From positions 186,001-250,000 of the forward strand of contig NZ_VCHY01000007.1 in assembly GCF_005877885.1 (NCBI RefSeq): DNA of 64,000 nt, in the 5' to 3' direction. The translations under genes were made by a program, and so were the position numbers. Shown in pieces: positions 8,358-16,555 of this stretch; position 1 is the stretch's first letter, and every line of letters begins with the position of its first letter. The notes beneath the pieces were generated by a model, which saw only the letters and a program-made list of their open reading frames with translations, did no database searches and had not been told where the DNA came from. The stretch is from Labilibacter sediminis (lineage in GTDB: Bacteria; Bacteroidota; Bacteroidia; Bacteroidales; Marinilabiliaceae).

Positions 8358-10007
8358 ATGAAAATAGCACTTGCTCAATTAAACTACCATGTAGGAAACT
8401 TTGAGTATAACTCAAATAAAATTATCGAAGCCATTAAAAAATCACAGTCGGACGGCTGTGATTTAATTGTGTTTTCGGAACTTGCCGTTTGCGGTTATCC
8501 TCCTCTCGATTTATTAGAAAGAGAAGAATTTATTGAGCAATGCACCGATCAGATTAACGTTATTGCACAAGAGTGTAATACCATTACGGCTGTTGTTGGA
8601 TGCCCGAGCATAAACACCGAACCCAATGGTAAAAAATTGTTTAATTCAGCCTTTGTGCTATCGGAAGGAAAAGTACAATCGGTACACCACAAAACATTGT
8701 TACCAAACTACGATGTGTTTGATGAATACAGGTACTTTCAGCCCAACAGCGAATTTAATTTGATAGAGCTAAAAGGAAAAAAGCTGGCCATAACTATTTG
8801 TGAAGATTTATGGGACGAACAACCCGTAGCCAATTCTTTTGCGAAAAGTAAACTTTATACACAATCGCCCATGAAAGAGTTAAAACAACTTAACCCTGAC
8901 ATGGTGATCAACATTGCAGCTTCACCTTTTTCGTATAATCAGGGACAAATCCGTCAACAAATTATTACGCAAAAAGCGGCCAAAAACAATATTCCTTTTA
9001 TCTATGTAAATCAAATAGGTGCCAACACCGAACTTGTTTTCGACGGAAGCTCTTTGGTGGTAAACAGCCAAGGCAAAGTAACCAAACAACTAAGCTCCTT
9101 TAACGAGGATATTCAGTACTGCACGCTGGAAGATATAGATTCAAACCAGACCTTTGAGCTGGCTCCATATGATAAAATGGCGCTAATTAATGAAGCTCTG
9201 GTATTGGGTGTTAAAGATTATTTTAACAAGATGGGCTTTAAAAAAGCTACACTTGGCTTATCCGGTGGAATCGACTCCGCAGTAACGGTAGTGATTGCAG
9301 CCCAGGCACTGGGTGCTGAAAATGTAAGGGTATTGCTATTACCTTCAAAATACTCCTCAGACCACTCTATTAAAGATGCTGAAGATTTAGCCAAAAACCT
9401 GGGTATACAATACGACATTGTACCGATTAAAGATGTGGTAGAAAGTTACGATTCTACTCTTGCTCCTTTATTTACCGGCCTTAATGCAGATGTAACAGAA
9501 GAAAACATTCAGGCACGAATAAGGGGAACCTTACTCATGGCACTATCAAATAAATTCGGACATATTCTTCTTAACACATCTAATAAAAGTGAGGCTGCAG
9601 TTGGTTATGGAACGCTATATGGTGATATGAATGGAGGATTATCTGTTTTGGGTGATGTATACAAAACAGATGTTTTTGCCCTGGCCAGATATATGAATCG
9701 AAACAAAGAAATTATTCCGGTTAATACTATTGTGAAACCACCATCAGCAGAATTACGTCCTGATCAGAAAGACAGTGACTCATTGCCTGATTACGACATT
9801 CTGGACCAGATTCTTTTTAACTACATTGAAAAAAATGAATCTCCACAAAAAATAATTGATTCAGGATTTAATAAAGATACTGTGAACAAAGCTGTTCGCC
9901 TGGTTAATATAAATGAATACAAACGCTTTCAAACAGCTCCAATCATAAGGATTTCGTCTAAAGCATTTGGTTTAGGCAGAAGAATTCCGTTAGTTTCAAA
10001 GATTTAA
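8358..10007 (+). CDS. nadE: Glutamine-dependent NAD+ synthetase
   Basis: Final step of NAD biosynthesis: amidation of deamido-NAD using ATP and ammonia taken from glutamine. The 549-residue protein has an N-terminal nitrilase-type glutaminase domain with the catalytic triad Glu41, Lys112 and Cys148 (ITICEDLWDE). A C-terminal synthetase domain carries the PP-loop SGGIDS at 302-307. Both triad and loop are intact, so the enzyme should use glutamine directly. Length is typical of the two-domain bacterial form. The following Crp-type gene has its own promoter-like boxes. Confidence 0.96.
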   Translation: MKIALAQLNYHVGNFEYNSNKIIEAIKKSQSDGCDLIVFSELAVCGYPPLDLLEREEFIEQCTDQINVIAQECNTITAVVGCPSINTEPNGKKLFNSAFVLSEGKVQSVHHKTLLPNYDVFDEYRYFQPNSEFNLIELKGKKLAITICEDLWDEQPVANSFAKSKLYTQSPMKELKQLNPDMVINIAASPFSYNQGQIRQQIITQKAAKNNIPFIYVNQIGANTELVFDGSSLVVNSQGKVTKQLSSFNEDIQYCTLEDIDSNQTFELAPYDKMALINEALVLGVKDYFNKMGFKKATLGLSGGIDSAVTVVIAAQALGAENVRVLLLPSKYSSDHSIKDAEDLAKNLGIQYDIVPIKDVVESYDSTLAPLFTGLNADVTEENIQARIRGTLLMALSNKFGHILLNTSNKSEAAVGYGTLYGDMNGGLSVLGDVYKTDVFALARYMNRNKEIIPVNTIVKPPSAELRPDQKDSDSLPDYDILDQILFNYIEKNESPQKIIDSGFNKDTVNKAVRLVNINEYKRFQTAPIIRISSKAFGLGRRIPLVSKI

Positions 10008-10072
10008 ACTGGTTAAACTAAAACCCTGTAAAATACAAAAAAAGATAAAAAAGTCTGCAACACTGAATTTTA

Positions 10073-10104
10073 CTTGCTAGTGAGTAGGCTTTTTGCTATT
10101 TTTG
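10073..10104 (+). promoter_or_regulatory. Putative promoter of the Crp/Fnr-type regulator gene
   Basis: A -33-like CTTG (10073-10076) and -7 box TATTTTTG (10097-10104) are separated by 20 bp, close to the Bacteroidota TTTG-19/20-TAnnTTTG pattern. This gives a leader of roughly 95 nt before the start codon. Confidence 0.5.
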
Positions 10105-10114
10105 GTCAAAATTA

Positions 10115-10130
10115 ACATGTTATACAACAT
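10115..10130. promoter_or_regulatory. 16-bp near-palindrome, possible regulator site
   Basis: ACATGTTATACAACAT lies just downstream of the predicted promoter of the Crp/Fnr-type gene. The same 16 bases occur in reverse complement at 57315-57330 in the divergent sugar-locus promoter region. The core TGTT-n4-AACA is a plausible dimer site, and autoregulation by the following gene product is a guess. Confidence 0.4.
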
Positions 10131-10205
10131 AAAATAGATCGCCAACTTTCATTTGGTCCATAAATTTAAACCAGATTACCATAGCGATTTATTAACTCAA
10201 GTAAG

Positions 10206-10916
10206 ATGCCAAAGAAAAACACAAACAACTTAATTGCTGAACCTACAATTAAGGACATTTCTCAACTTTACGATGTTCTAACCGAAGAAGAAAAAGAGAA
10301 AGTTCTGAACAACCATAAGATTCTTCGTTTTAAAAAGAATGAGGTTATTTACGAAGAAGGTGAAGTACCTGATGGATTATTGTGTTTAGGATCGGGAAAA
10401 GTTAAAGTATACAAAGTTGGTTTTGGCGGAAGAGATCAGATTGTTAGAATGGCCAACCCAACCAGTTTTATTGGTTACCGTGCTTTTTTTGCAAAAGGTC
10501 CGCATGTAGCATCTGCTGTTGTTATTGAACCTTGTGTTATTTTTTACATTCCTAAAGCCATAGTATTTGAGTTACTGGAAAGCAATCATCAATTTAGCCT
10601 CAACATTATTCGCTCCCTGGCTCAGGAACTTGGTTTCTCAAGATACAGAACGGTGACCCTGACCCAGAAACACATTAGAGGAAGGTTGGCCGAAAGCCTG
10701 CTAGTACTTAAAGATATTTATGGCTTTGAAGAAGATGGTATCACGTTAAATGTTTATTTATCGAGAGAAGATTTGGCAAACTTTTCGAACATGACCACTT
10801 CTAATGCAATCCGTACCTTATCTACTTTTGTAAATGAAAAGGTAATTACGGTGGATGGAAGAATCATTAGAATCCTGGATACTGAAAAACTAGATAAAAT
10901 TTCAAAATTAGGATAA
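10206..10916 (+). CDS. Crp/Fnr family transcriptional regulator
   Basis: DNA-binding regulator of 236 residues. An N-terminal cyclic-nucleotide-binding beta-roll (about 20-140; DGLLCLGSGKVKVYKVG, GYRAFFAKGPHVASA) is joined by a dimer helix to a C-terminal winged helix (about 165-230; LSREDLANFSNMTTSNAIRTLSTF). There is no N-terminal cysteine cluster, so it is not an oxygen-sensing Fnr. The ligand cannot be assigned. A 16-bp near-palindrome between its promoter and start codon could be its own binding site, because the same sequence recurs at the sugar locus. Confidence 0.9.
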   Translation: MPKKNTNNLIAEPTIKDISQLYDVLTEEEKEKVLNNHKILRFKKNEVIYEEGEVPDGLLCLGSGKVKVYKVGFGGRDQIVRMANPTSFIGYRAFFAKGPHVASAVVIEPCVIFYIPKAIVFELLESNHQFSLNIIRSLAQELGFSRYRTVTLTQKHIRGRLAESLLVLKDIYGFEEDGITLNVYLSREDLANFSNMTTSNAIRTLSTFVNEKVITVDGRIIRILDTEKLDKISKLG

Positions 10917-10933
10917 ACCTATCGTATTACAAC

Positions 10934-11746
10934 TTACTTTACAACTCTCCTAACCTCATTTAATAGCAACGGGAAAGCCGGCTCCGCCATGGCGTGGCCA
11001 TAACCATCCAGCTCATATAGTACCGTTTCTTTGTGCCCCACTACCTTCATCATGCGCATGAGATAGGCATTTTCCTCGTACCTGCCCAGCAATTCAAGTT
11101 CTCTGTCACCAGTAATTAACAGCAATGGCGGCGCATCAGCCCGTACATGGTAAAGTGGCGCTAAACTATCTACAATAGCCTGAGTACCTAATATACCTCT
11201 TTCTTTACGGACTGTGAAATGAGTAATTGCATGACCGCTAAAAGGAATTAGTCCGGCTATATCATTGGCATCAACACCATGCACTTGAAGCCACGACTTA
11301 TCCAAACCAATCATGCTGGTGAGATAACCTCCTGCGGAATGACCGGAAATAAAAATTCGCGAAGAATCACCTCTGTAATTTTTAATATTTTTAAATACCC
11401 AACTTACAGCTGCCGCGGCATCTTCAATATAAACCGGTGCTTTAATTTTTGGATAGAGCCGGTAATTTACTGCCACTACACATATTCCCTTTTCTTTTAA
11501 AGCCAATGGTATTTCTTTCTCCCCTCCTGTTAATCCGCCTCCATGAAACCAAACTATAGTCGCATAATTATCACTATTGGCAGGATAGTATACATCTAAA
11601 ACACAACGCTCTTTCATATACTCATCGCTTTGATAAATAGAATCATTGTAATAAGGAATATTTGAAATGTTTTTGTAATGTGATGATTGAGCAAATAAAG
11701 ACAATCCAAATCCAAGAATAAAAACAAACAGAAGTACTTTTTTCAT
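10934..11746 (-). CDS. Exported alpha/beta hydrolase (carboxylesterase/lipase type)
   Basis: Periplasmic or secreted serine hydrolase of 270 residues with a signal peptide ending at LFAQS. The oxyanion-hole motif HGGG (68-71) and nucleophile elbow GHSAGG (Ser137) are clear. Asp near 217 (TGDREL) and His near 253 (GYGHA) complete the triad. This is the hormone-sensitive-lipase/BD-FAE-like esterase group; the substrate may be acetylated sugar or another small ester. I chose ATG 11746, not the upstream 11770 extension, because it starts the signal peptide. It is convergent with the Crp-type gene with 17 bp between them. Confidence 0.88.
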   Translation of the reverse strand: MKKVLLFVFILGFGLSLFAQSSHYKNISNIPYYNDSIYQSDEYMKERCVLDVYYPANSDNYATIVWFHGGGLTGGEKEIPLALKEKGICVVAVNYRLYPKIKAPVYIEDAAAAVSWVFKNIKNYRGDSSRIFISGHSAGGYLTSMIGLDKSWLQVHGVDANDIAGLIPFSGHAITHFTVRKERGILGTQAIVDSLAPLYHVRADAPPLLLITGDRELELLGRYEENAYLMRMMKVVGHKETVLYELDGYGHAMAEPAFPLLLNEVRRVVK

Positions 11747-11994
11747 TTTATTGAACCAATTTAATGACAAACCCCAGATGTAAACTTACTAACTTACAAT
11801 ATAAACGATAAATCTCCTTTCTTCAACTATATAAAAATATTATACGGCATACATAAAACCATTGGTGCATCTTTTATTTTTTTCGTAAATTCTAATACCA
11901 CAATCAGTTAACACTTGTAAAATCCCAACCAGCCTGCCAAAACATAACCATTTAGCTAACATATCGTATTCAAGCTTTCTAAAAATATTTTAAT

Positions 11995-14562
11995 ATGAAA
12001 CGAAAAGGGCTCTTATTAAAAACCAACATCTATCTTCTTTCTGCAGTAGCCCTTACGTTATTGCTCACTTTTACCATCATTAGCATAAGGACAACATCAT
12101 TAGCCAGAACTAAGGCCAAAGAAATGGCAGGACTAAAGGCTCGAAAAGTAGCTTCGGATGTGCGTAGCTATCTGAATCAGACGATGGAAACCAACAAAAC
12201 ACTGGCCATTACAATACAAAGCCTTCATCAGGATAAAATATTAACCAGGCAAATGATGGCCAACATATTACGCGACCTTCTAATCAATAACAAACATATT
12301 TATGCCACATGGACCATGTGGGAAGCCAATGCCTTTGATGGTAAAGATGCCCTTTATGCCCGGAAACATAATCAGATTCATGGTCGTTTTGCCTGCTCTT
12401 ATTATCGTGTTAATGATACCCTGATCAAACAAAATTTTGGTAACGATAGTGCTCCTGCATATTTAAGTAGTGACTTATTATACGAATATGAAGATGATTA
12501 TTACCAAATAGCTATGACCCAAAAAGAGGAAGTCATTACTCCACCCTATTATTATAGCTTTACAAATGATTCAAACAACATGTACTACATGACTTCTCTT
12601 GTATCACCTATTTTTTTAGAAGATAAAGTAGCAGGTGTTGTAGCCACAGATATAAACCTGGAAGAACTTCAAACAATCGTTTTGAAATCGTCTATTTATA
12701 AAACCGGCTTTGCTGCTATAGTGGCCAATAATTTTAAAATGGTTGCACATCCTACTGCTGATTATATCGAGAAACATATTACTAACTTGTATGGATCTGT
12801 AGGGTATCAAATTTCAAATGCTATTAAAAATGATCGTCCATATAGTTATCAAACTATTTCAGAGCTTGATGGCAAAAAAGTAATTCGATACTTTTATCCG
12901 GTACTTATCAGAGATGTTAAAATCCCTTGGGCAGTGATGGTTGAAATACCTTCTGATGAAATTTTTAATGATGCACAAAACCTTTCGATCTTAATCATTA
13001 TTATTGGTATTGTTGGATTCATTATCATCACACTTATCATCTATAATATCATAAAAAACATAACTAAACCCATTGGTCAGGTAGTTAAACTAGCACAAAA
13101 CATTTCAATGGGTAAATTACAAGATCCTCCCGGCATGCCACTACCAGCACTCGAAATAAAGGAACTTCATCAGGCATTAAAGTTAATGGTTGAGAAACTT
13201 AAAATGATGCAAGAAATTTTATTATTGGGAACCTGGGAATTAGACATTAAAACACTGAACATGAATTGGTCTGATGGACTATTTAGATTATTTGGTTTTA
13301 ACCCTCACGACTTTTTCCCGGATCTAAACATTTTATTGGAAAAAATACATCCTGAAGATCAAGACTCTATTGGCAAACTCTTTAATACCAGTGCCCGTAA
13401 CAATAGTCATCATATCGATCATCGTTTTAAAATCATACATGCAGATAAAACAGTTCGACATATGCTTATGCGATGCGGTGCAGTAAGTGACCAAAGTGGT
13501 AACATTCAAAAGAAAATTGGAGTGATGCTCGACATCACTGCTTTAACCCAAAATGAGGAAAACTTAAAAGAAAGTGAAGCAAAGTTCAGAAATATATTCG
13601 ATAGCAGTAATGATGCCATTCTAATTGTAAATACTGATGGTAATTTTATAGATGCCAACAAAACTGCTTTTATCAGAAGTGGGTTAAGCCGTGAAGAGCT
13701 ATTAGCCCATAATTACAAAGATTTCCTATCAAAAGATCCTGATAACAAAGACCTTCAATACAAAGAAGCTCTATTCAATGGCATTGATACCCGTTTTGAA
13801 ACCAAGTACACCAATGCTTATGGCCAAACTATTCACATTGAAGTGAATGGACAAGCCATGAAATACAAGGGGAAAGACTCTTTTGTGCTTATTTCGCGGG
13901 ATATCACTGAAAGGAAAGAAGCCGGTAAGCGTATTATACAGGCCATAGTGCAAACAGAAGAAGATGAAAGAGGCCGGTTTGCCAGAGAGCTGCATGACGG
14001 GGTATCTCCTATATTGTCTGCCATTAAGCTGTATGCCAATGCCATTACGGACAACAGCTCGAAGGAATTTCAAGGTAAAATCACTAAAAAGATCATTTCT
14101 GCTGTTGATGAGGCCATACAAGGTATTTACGATATCTCCAATAATCTAACACCACATGTGTTGCAAAACTTTGGTTTTAAAACAGCTTTGGAAACGTTCA
14201 TTAAAAAAATTGAGGAGTCTACTTCAATCATTTTTGAGGTTCAATATCATCTCAACAAAAGACACGATAATACCATTGAAGTTACACTTTATCGTCTGGC
14301 CACCGAATTAATAAATAACACCATTAAATATGCCAATGCCAGCCAGGTAACTATTTCCTTAACAGAAAACGAAATGGTGGAATTCCATTATGCTGATAAT
14401 GGCTGCGGCTTTAACAAGGAAGAAGCAAAAGACAACAAAACCAGTACGGGATTGTTTAACTTAACCAATAGGGTGCAATCTTTAGACGGACAAATAAACA
14501 TTACCAGCTCACCGGGCCATGGAATGAACTTAGATGCTAAAATTCCAATTCCTAAAAAATGA
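11995..14562 (+). CDS. Membrane sensor histidine kinase with Cache, HAMP and PAS domains
   Basis: 855-residue sensor kinase. Residues 12-32 and about 335-355 are membrane helices enclosing a large Cache-type extracellular sensor. HAMP (about 355-405), two PAS domains (about 410-525 and 530-650), a HisKA_3 dimer domain with phospho-acceptor His667 (ELHDGVSP) and an HATPase domain ending the protein follow. This is the NarX/DegS-like class. Its stop overlaps the start of the next gene (ATGA), a NarL-type regulator that is its obvious partner. The sensor domain closely resembles that of the chemoreceptor at 16556-18484 (YATWTMWEANAFDGKD versus [16 protein letters not shown]). The ligand is unknown. 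Confidence 0.93.
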   Translation: MKRKGLLLKTNIYLLSAVALTLLLTFTIISIRTTSLARTKAKEMAGLKARKVASDVRSYLNQTMETNKTLAITIQSLHQDKILTRQMMANILRDLLINNKHIYATWTMWEANAFDGKDALYARKHNQIHGRFACSYYRVNDTLIKQNFGNDSAPAYLSSDLLYEYEDDYYQIAMTQKEEVITPPYYYSFTNDSNNMYYMTSLVSPIFLEDKVAGVVATDINLEELQTIVLKSSIYKTGFAAIVANNFKMVAHPTADYIEKHITNLYGSVGYQISNAIKNDRPYSYQTISELDGKKVIRYFYPVLIRDVKIPWAVMVEIPSDEIFNDAQNLSILIIIIGIVGFIIITLIIYNIIKNITKPIGQVVKLAQNISMGKLQDPPGMPLPALEIKELHQALKLMVEKLKMMQEILLLGTWELDIKTLNMNWSDGLFRLFGFNPHDFFPDLNILLEKIHPEDQDSIGKLFNTSARNNSHHIDHRFKIIHADKTVRHMLMRCGAVSDQSGNIQKKIGVMLDITALTQNEENLKESEAKFRNIFDSSNDAILIVNTDGNFIDANKTAFIRSGLSREELLAHNYKDFLSKDPDNKDLQYKEALFNGIDTRFETKYTNAYGQTIHIEVNGQAMKYKGKDSFVLISRDITERKEAGKRIIQAIVQTEEDERGRFARELHDGVSPILSAIKLYANAITDNSSKEFQGKITKKIISAVDEAIQGIYDISNNLTPHVLQNFGFKTALETFIKKIEESTSIIFEVQYHLNKRHDNTIEVTLYRLATELINNTIKYANASQVTISLTENEMVEFHYADNGCGFNKEEAKDNKTSTGLFNLTNRVQSLDGQINITSSPGHGMNLDAKIPIPKK

Positions 14563-15212
14563 AAAAGAAAATAACCATATCCATTGTTGACGATCATGAG
14601 CTTTTTTGCGATGGTCTGGAAGTTGTTATTTCTCAAATTAAGGACTTTAAACTCATTAGCAAAGCCTCCAATGGTAAAATTTTTCTTGAACAATTAGAAA
14701 CCATCGAGCCCGATGTGGTTTTAATGGACATCAACATGCCTGTTTTAGATGGAATACAAACAACAACACTGGCATTACAGAAATACCCTCAACTAAAGGT
14801 AATTACCTTATCTAGTTATGGTGATGAAGTGTATTACTATAAAATGATAAAAGCAGGAGCCTTTGGTTTTGTACAGAAAAAAAGTGGTAAGAAAGAACTG
14901 GAAACCGCCATCCGATCTGTAATGGATGGTATTAACTTTTTCCCGCATAACCTAATGCACAAAATAATATTCAAGGTGAGTAACAAAGCAGAAGGTTCAA
15001 CAACAAACATAAAAACTGAATTGTCTCGTCGCGAAAAAGAAGTACTGCTATTAGTCTGCAAGGGTTATTCGAACAAAGAAATTGCCGAAAAATTATTTAT
15101 CAGTCCTAATACAGTTGAAAATCACCGCAGTAATCTACTTTCAAAAACAGGTGCACGCAATGCTGCCCACCTCGTTTTCCAAGCCATCAAAGATGGTTTG
15201 ATAGAGCTTTAA
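14559..15212 (+). CDS. NarL/LuxR-type response regulator
   Basis: 217-residue two-domain response regulator. The receiver has acidic residues DD 11-12 and phospho-acceptor Asp57 (VVLMDINMP). The C-terminal LuxR helix-turn-helix is seen in LSRREKEVLLLVCKGYSN and NTVENHRSNLLSKTG. It overlaps the kinase gene by 4 bp, so translational coupling and a cognate pair are very likely. The target genes may be the nearby outer membrane protein or chemoreceptor genes; this is inference. Confidence 0.95.
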   Translation: MKKKITISIVDDHELFCDGLEVVISQIKDFKLISKASNGKIFLEQLETIEPDVVLMDINMPVLDGIQTTTLALQKYPQLKVITLSSYGDEVYYYKMIKAGAFGFVQKKSGKKELETAIRSVMDGINFFPHNLMHKIIFKVSNKAEGSTTNIKTELSRREKEVLLLVCKGYSNKEIAEKLFISPNTVENHRSNLLSKTGARNAAHLVFQAIKDGLIEL

Positions 15213-15257
15213 TTACCCCCTGTTTTATTAAATAAACAGTAAAGAAATAACAATAAA

Positions 15258-15273
15258 TAGTGGAAAACCACTA
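15258..15273. other. Small hairpin between two response regulator genes
   Basis: TAGTGG-AAAA-CCACTA forms a perfect 6-bp stem in the 132-bp gap. No T-run follows, so it does not look like a terminator. It could be a regulator half-site pair. Confidence 0.3.
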
Positions 15274-15317
15274 ATTAAAAGGGTACAATAGGTCATGTAC
15301 AGCAATTAGGTGTGTAC

Positions 15318-15325
15318 TAATTTTG
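15318..15325 (+). promoter_or_regulatory. Putative -7 promoter box for the receiver-only gene
   Basis: TAATTTTG fits TAnnTTTG, 20 bp before the start codon. No clear -33 element. Confidence 0.35.
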
Positions 15326-15344
15326 CTCCATAACTAAAACAGGA

Positions 15345-15746
15345 ATGGACAAGCTTAACATTATTGTAGTTGATGATCATGCTACTTTTCGGGATGGTAT
15401 TTCATTTTATCTTGAGGAGATATTAGGTTATAATGTTATTGCCCAATACAGCAATGGGAAGGAGTTTCTTGAATCTAAACTTATTCCGGTAGCCGATTTC
15501 ATTTTAATGGATATTCAAATGCCGGTCATGAATGGTTTTGAAGCCATAAAAAAAGCCCTTTGGAAACATCCATATATAAAAGTAATTGCCATCACCAACT
15601 ACAGTCATAACACGCATCTGCGAGAATTAATATTAAACGGATTTAAAGGATGCGTACTGAAAGACAATGTATACGAAAACCTTAAGACTGCCATTGCTGA
15701 TGTATCAAAAGGTAAAGTTCACTTTAATGACAATATAAATTTTTAA
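15345..15746 (+). CDS. Single-domain response regulator (receiver only)
   Basis: 133-residue stand-alone receiver. It keeps the acidic pair DD (10-11), phospho-acceptor Asp56 (FILMDIQMP), the conserved Thr/Asn region (AITNYSH) and Lys near 106 (GCVLKDN). The N-terminal part resembles NarL receivers (VVDDHATFRDGISFYL), but the DNA-binding domain is absent. It may be a truncated NarL paralogue turned CheY-like, or a phosphate sink for the neighbouring kinase. The stop codon is clean and no HTH remnant follows before the next gene. Confidence 0.88.
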   Translation: MDKLNIIVVDDHATFRDGISFYLEEILGYNVIAQYSNGKEFLESKLIPVADFILMDIQMPVMNGFEAIKKALWKHPYIKVIAITNYSHNTHLRELILNGFKGCVLKDNVYENLKTAIADVSKGKVHFNDNINF

Positions 15747-15793
15747 TCCTGCCTGCCTCAAACTGACAACATTAACTATAACACAACTAATTA

Positions 15794-16522
15794 ATGATGA
15801 CTTCTTTACTATTAAACAAGCTTAGAATTAATATTCTATTGCTCTTGTTTGCTTTAACACAACTAACACAAGCACAAGAGCCCAAAGCTACAATAGACTT
15901 TGGTGGAGAACTGACAAACAGATATGTTTGGCGCGGACTAAACTTAACACGATCTCCAGGTGTACATCCCTACATTGAATTAACGACGGGCAATTGGTTA
16001 TTTGGAACATGGGGAACATATACATTTGAAAAGTCACCCTACCAGGAAGTAGACCTGTATGTTTCATACACAGCCGGAATTTTTAACTTCACTCTTTTTG
16101 ATTACTTTGTAGCAAGTGATTCATTAATGGTCAATGGTAATTATTTCGACTATTCTTCACTTGATTCTCCACATGCCATAGAGGCTATTTTAACCATATC
16201 AGACATTCCTGATTTACCAATTACCTTCACTGCGGCTACTTTTATTTTCGGTAACGACTATAACTCGGAAGGAGATAGAGCTTTTTCAACCTATCTTGAG
16301 CTTGGTTATGATTTTGCTATAGGCGATCAACCATTATATACTTTTGCCGGTGTAACAACACACGAGGGTTTGTATGCCGATGGTTTTAAATGCACCAATA
16401 TAGGATTATCAACAAGTAAAGACTTTACAATTACTGAAAACCTATCAATCCCTCTAACTGCTTCTCTTATTCTTAACCCCGATGCAGAAAACCTGTTTCT
16501 GATTTTAGGGCTTTCATTTTAA
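15794..16522 (+). CDS. Putative outer membrane porin, TorF/Gcw_chp-like
   Basis: 242-residue secreted protein with a signal peptide ending at LTQAQ (about residue 27). The opening after cleavage, FGGELTNRYVWRGLNLT, is characteristic of the TorF/Gcw_chp family of outer membrane barrels of unknown function. Alternating strands and a C-terminal FLILGLSF strand support a barrel. It sits inside the signalling cluster, 33 bp upstream of the chemoreceptor gene, and may bring in or signal the ligand sensed by the Cache domains. That link is inference from position only. Confidence 0.7.
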   Translation: MMTSLLLNKLRINILLLLFALTQLTQAQEPKATIDFGGELTNRYVWRGLNLTRSPGVHPYIELTTGNWLFGTWGTYTFEKSPYQEVDLYVSYTAGIFNFTLFDYFVASDSLMVNGNYFDYSSLDSPHAIEAILTISDIPDLPITFTAATFIFGNDYNSEGDRAFSTYLELGYDFAIGDQPLYTFAGVTTHEGLYADGFKCTNIGLSTSKDFTITENLSIPLTASLILNPDAENLFLILGLSF

Positions 16523-16555
16523 TGTTTTTCCAACGTATAGATATTCGAGTTAATC

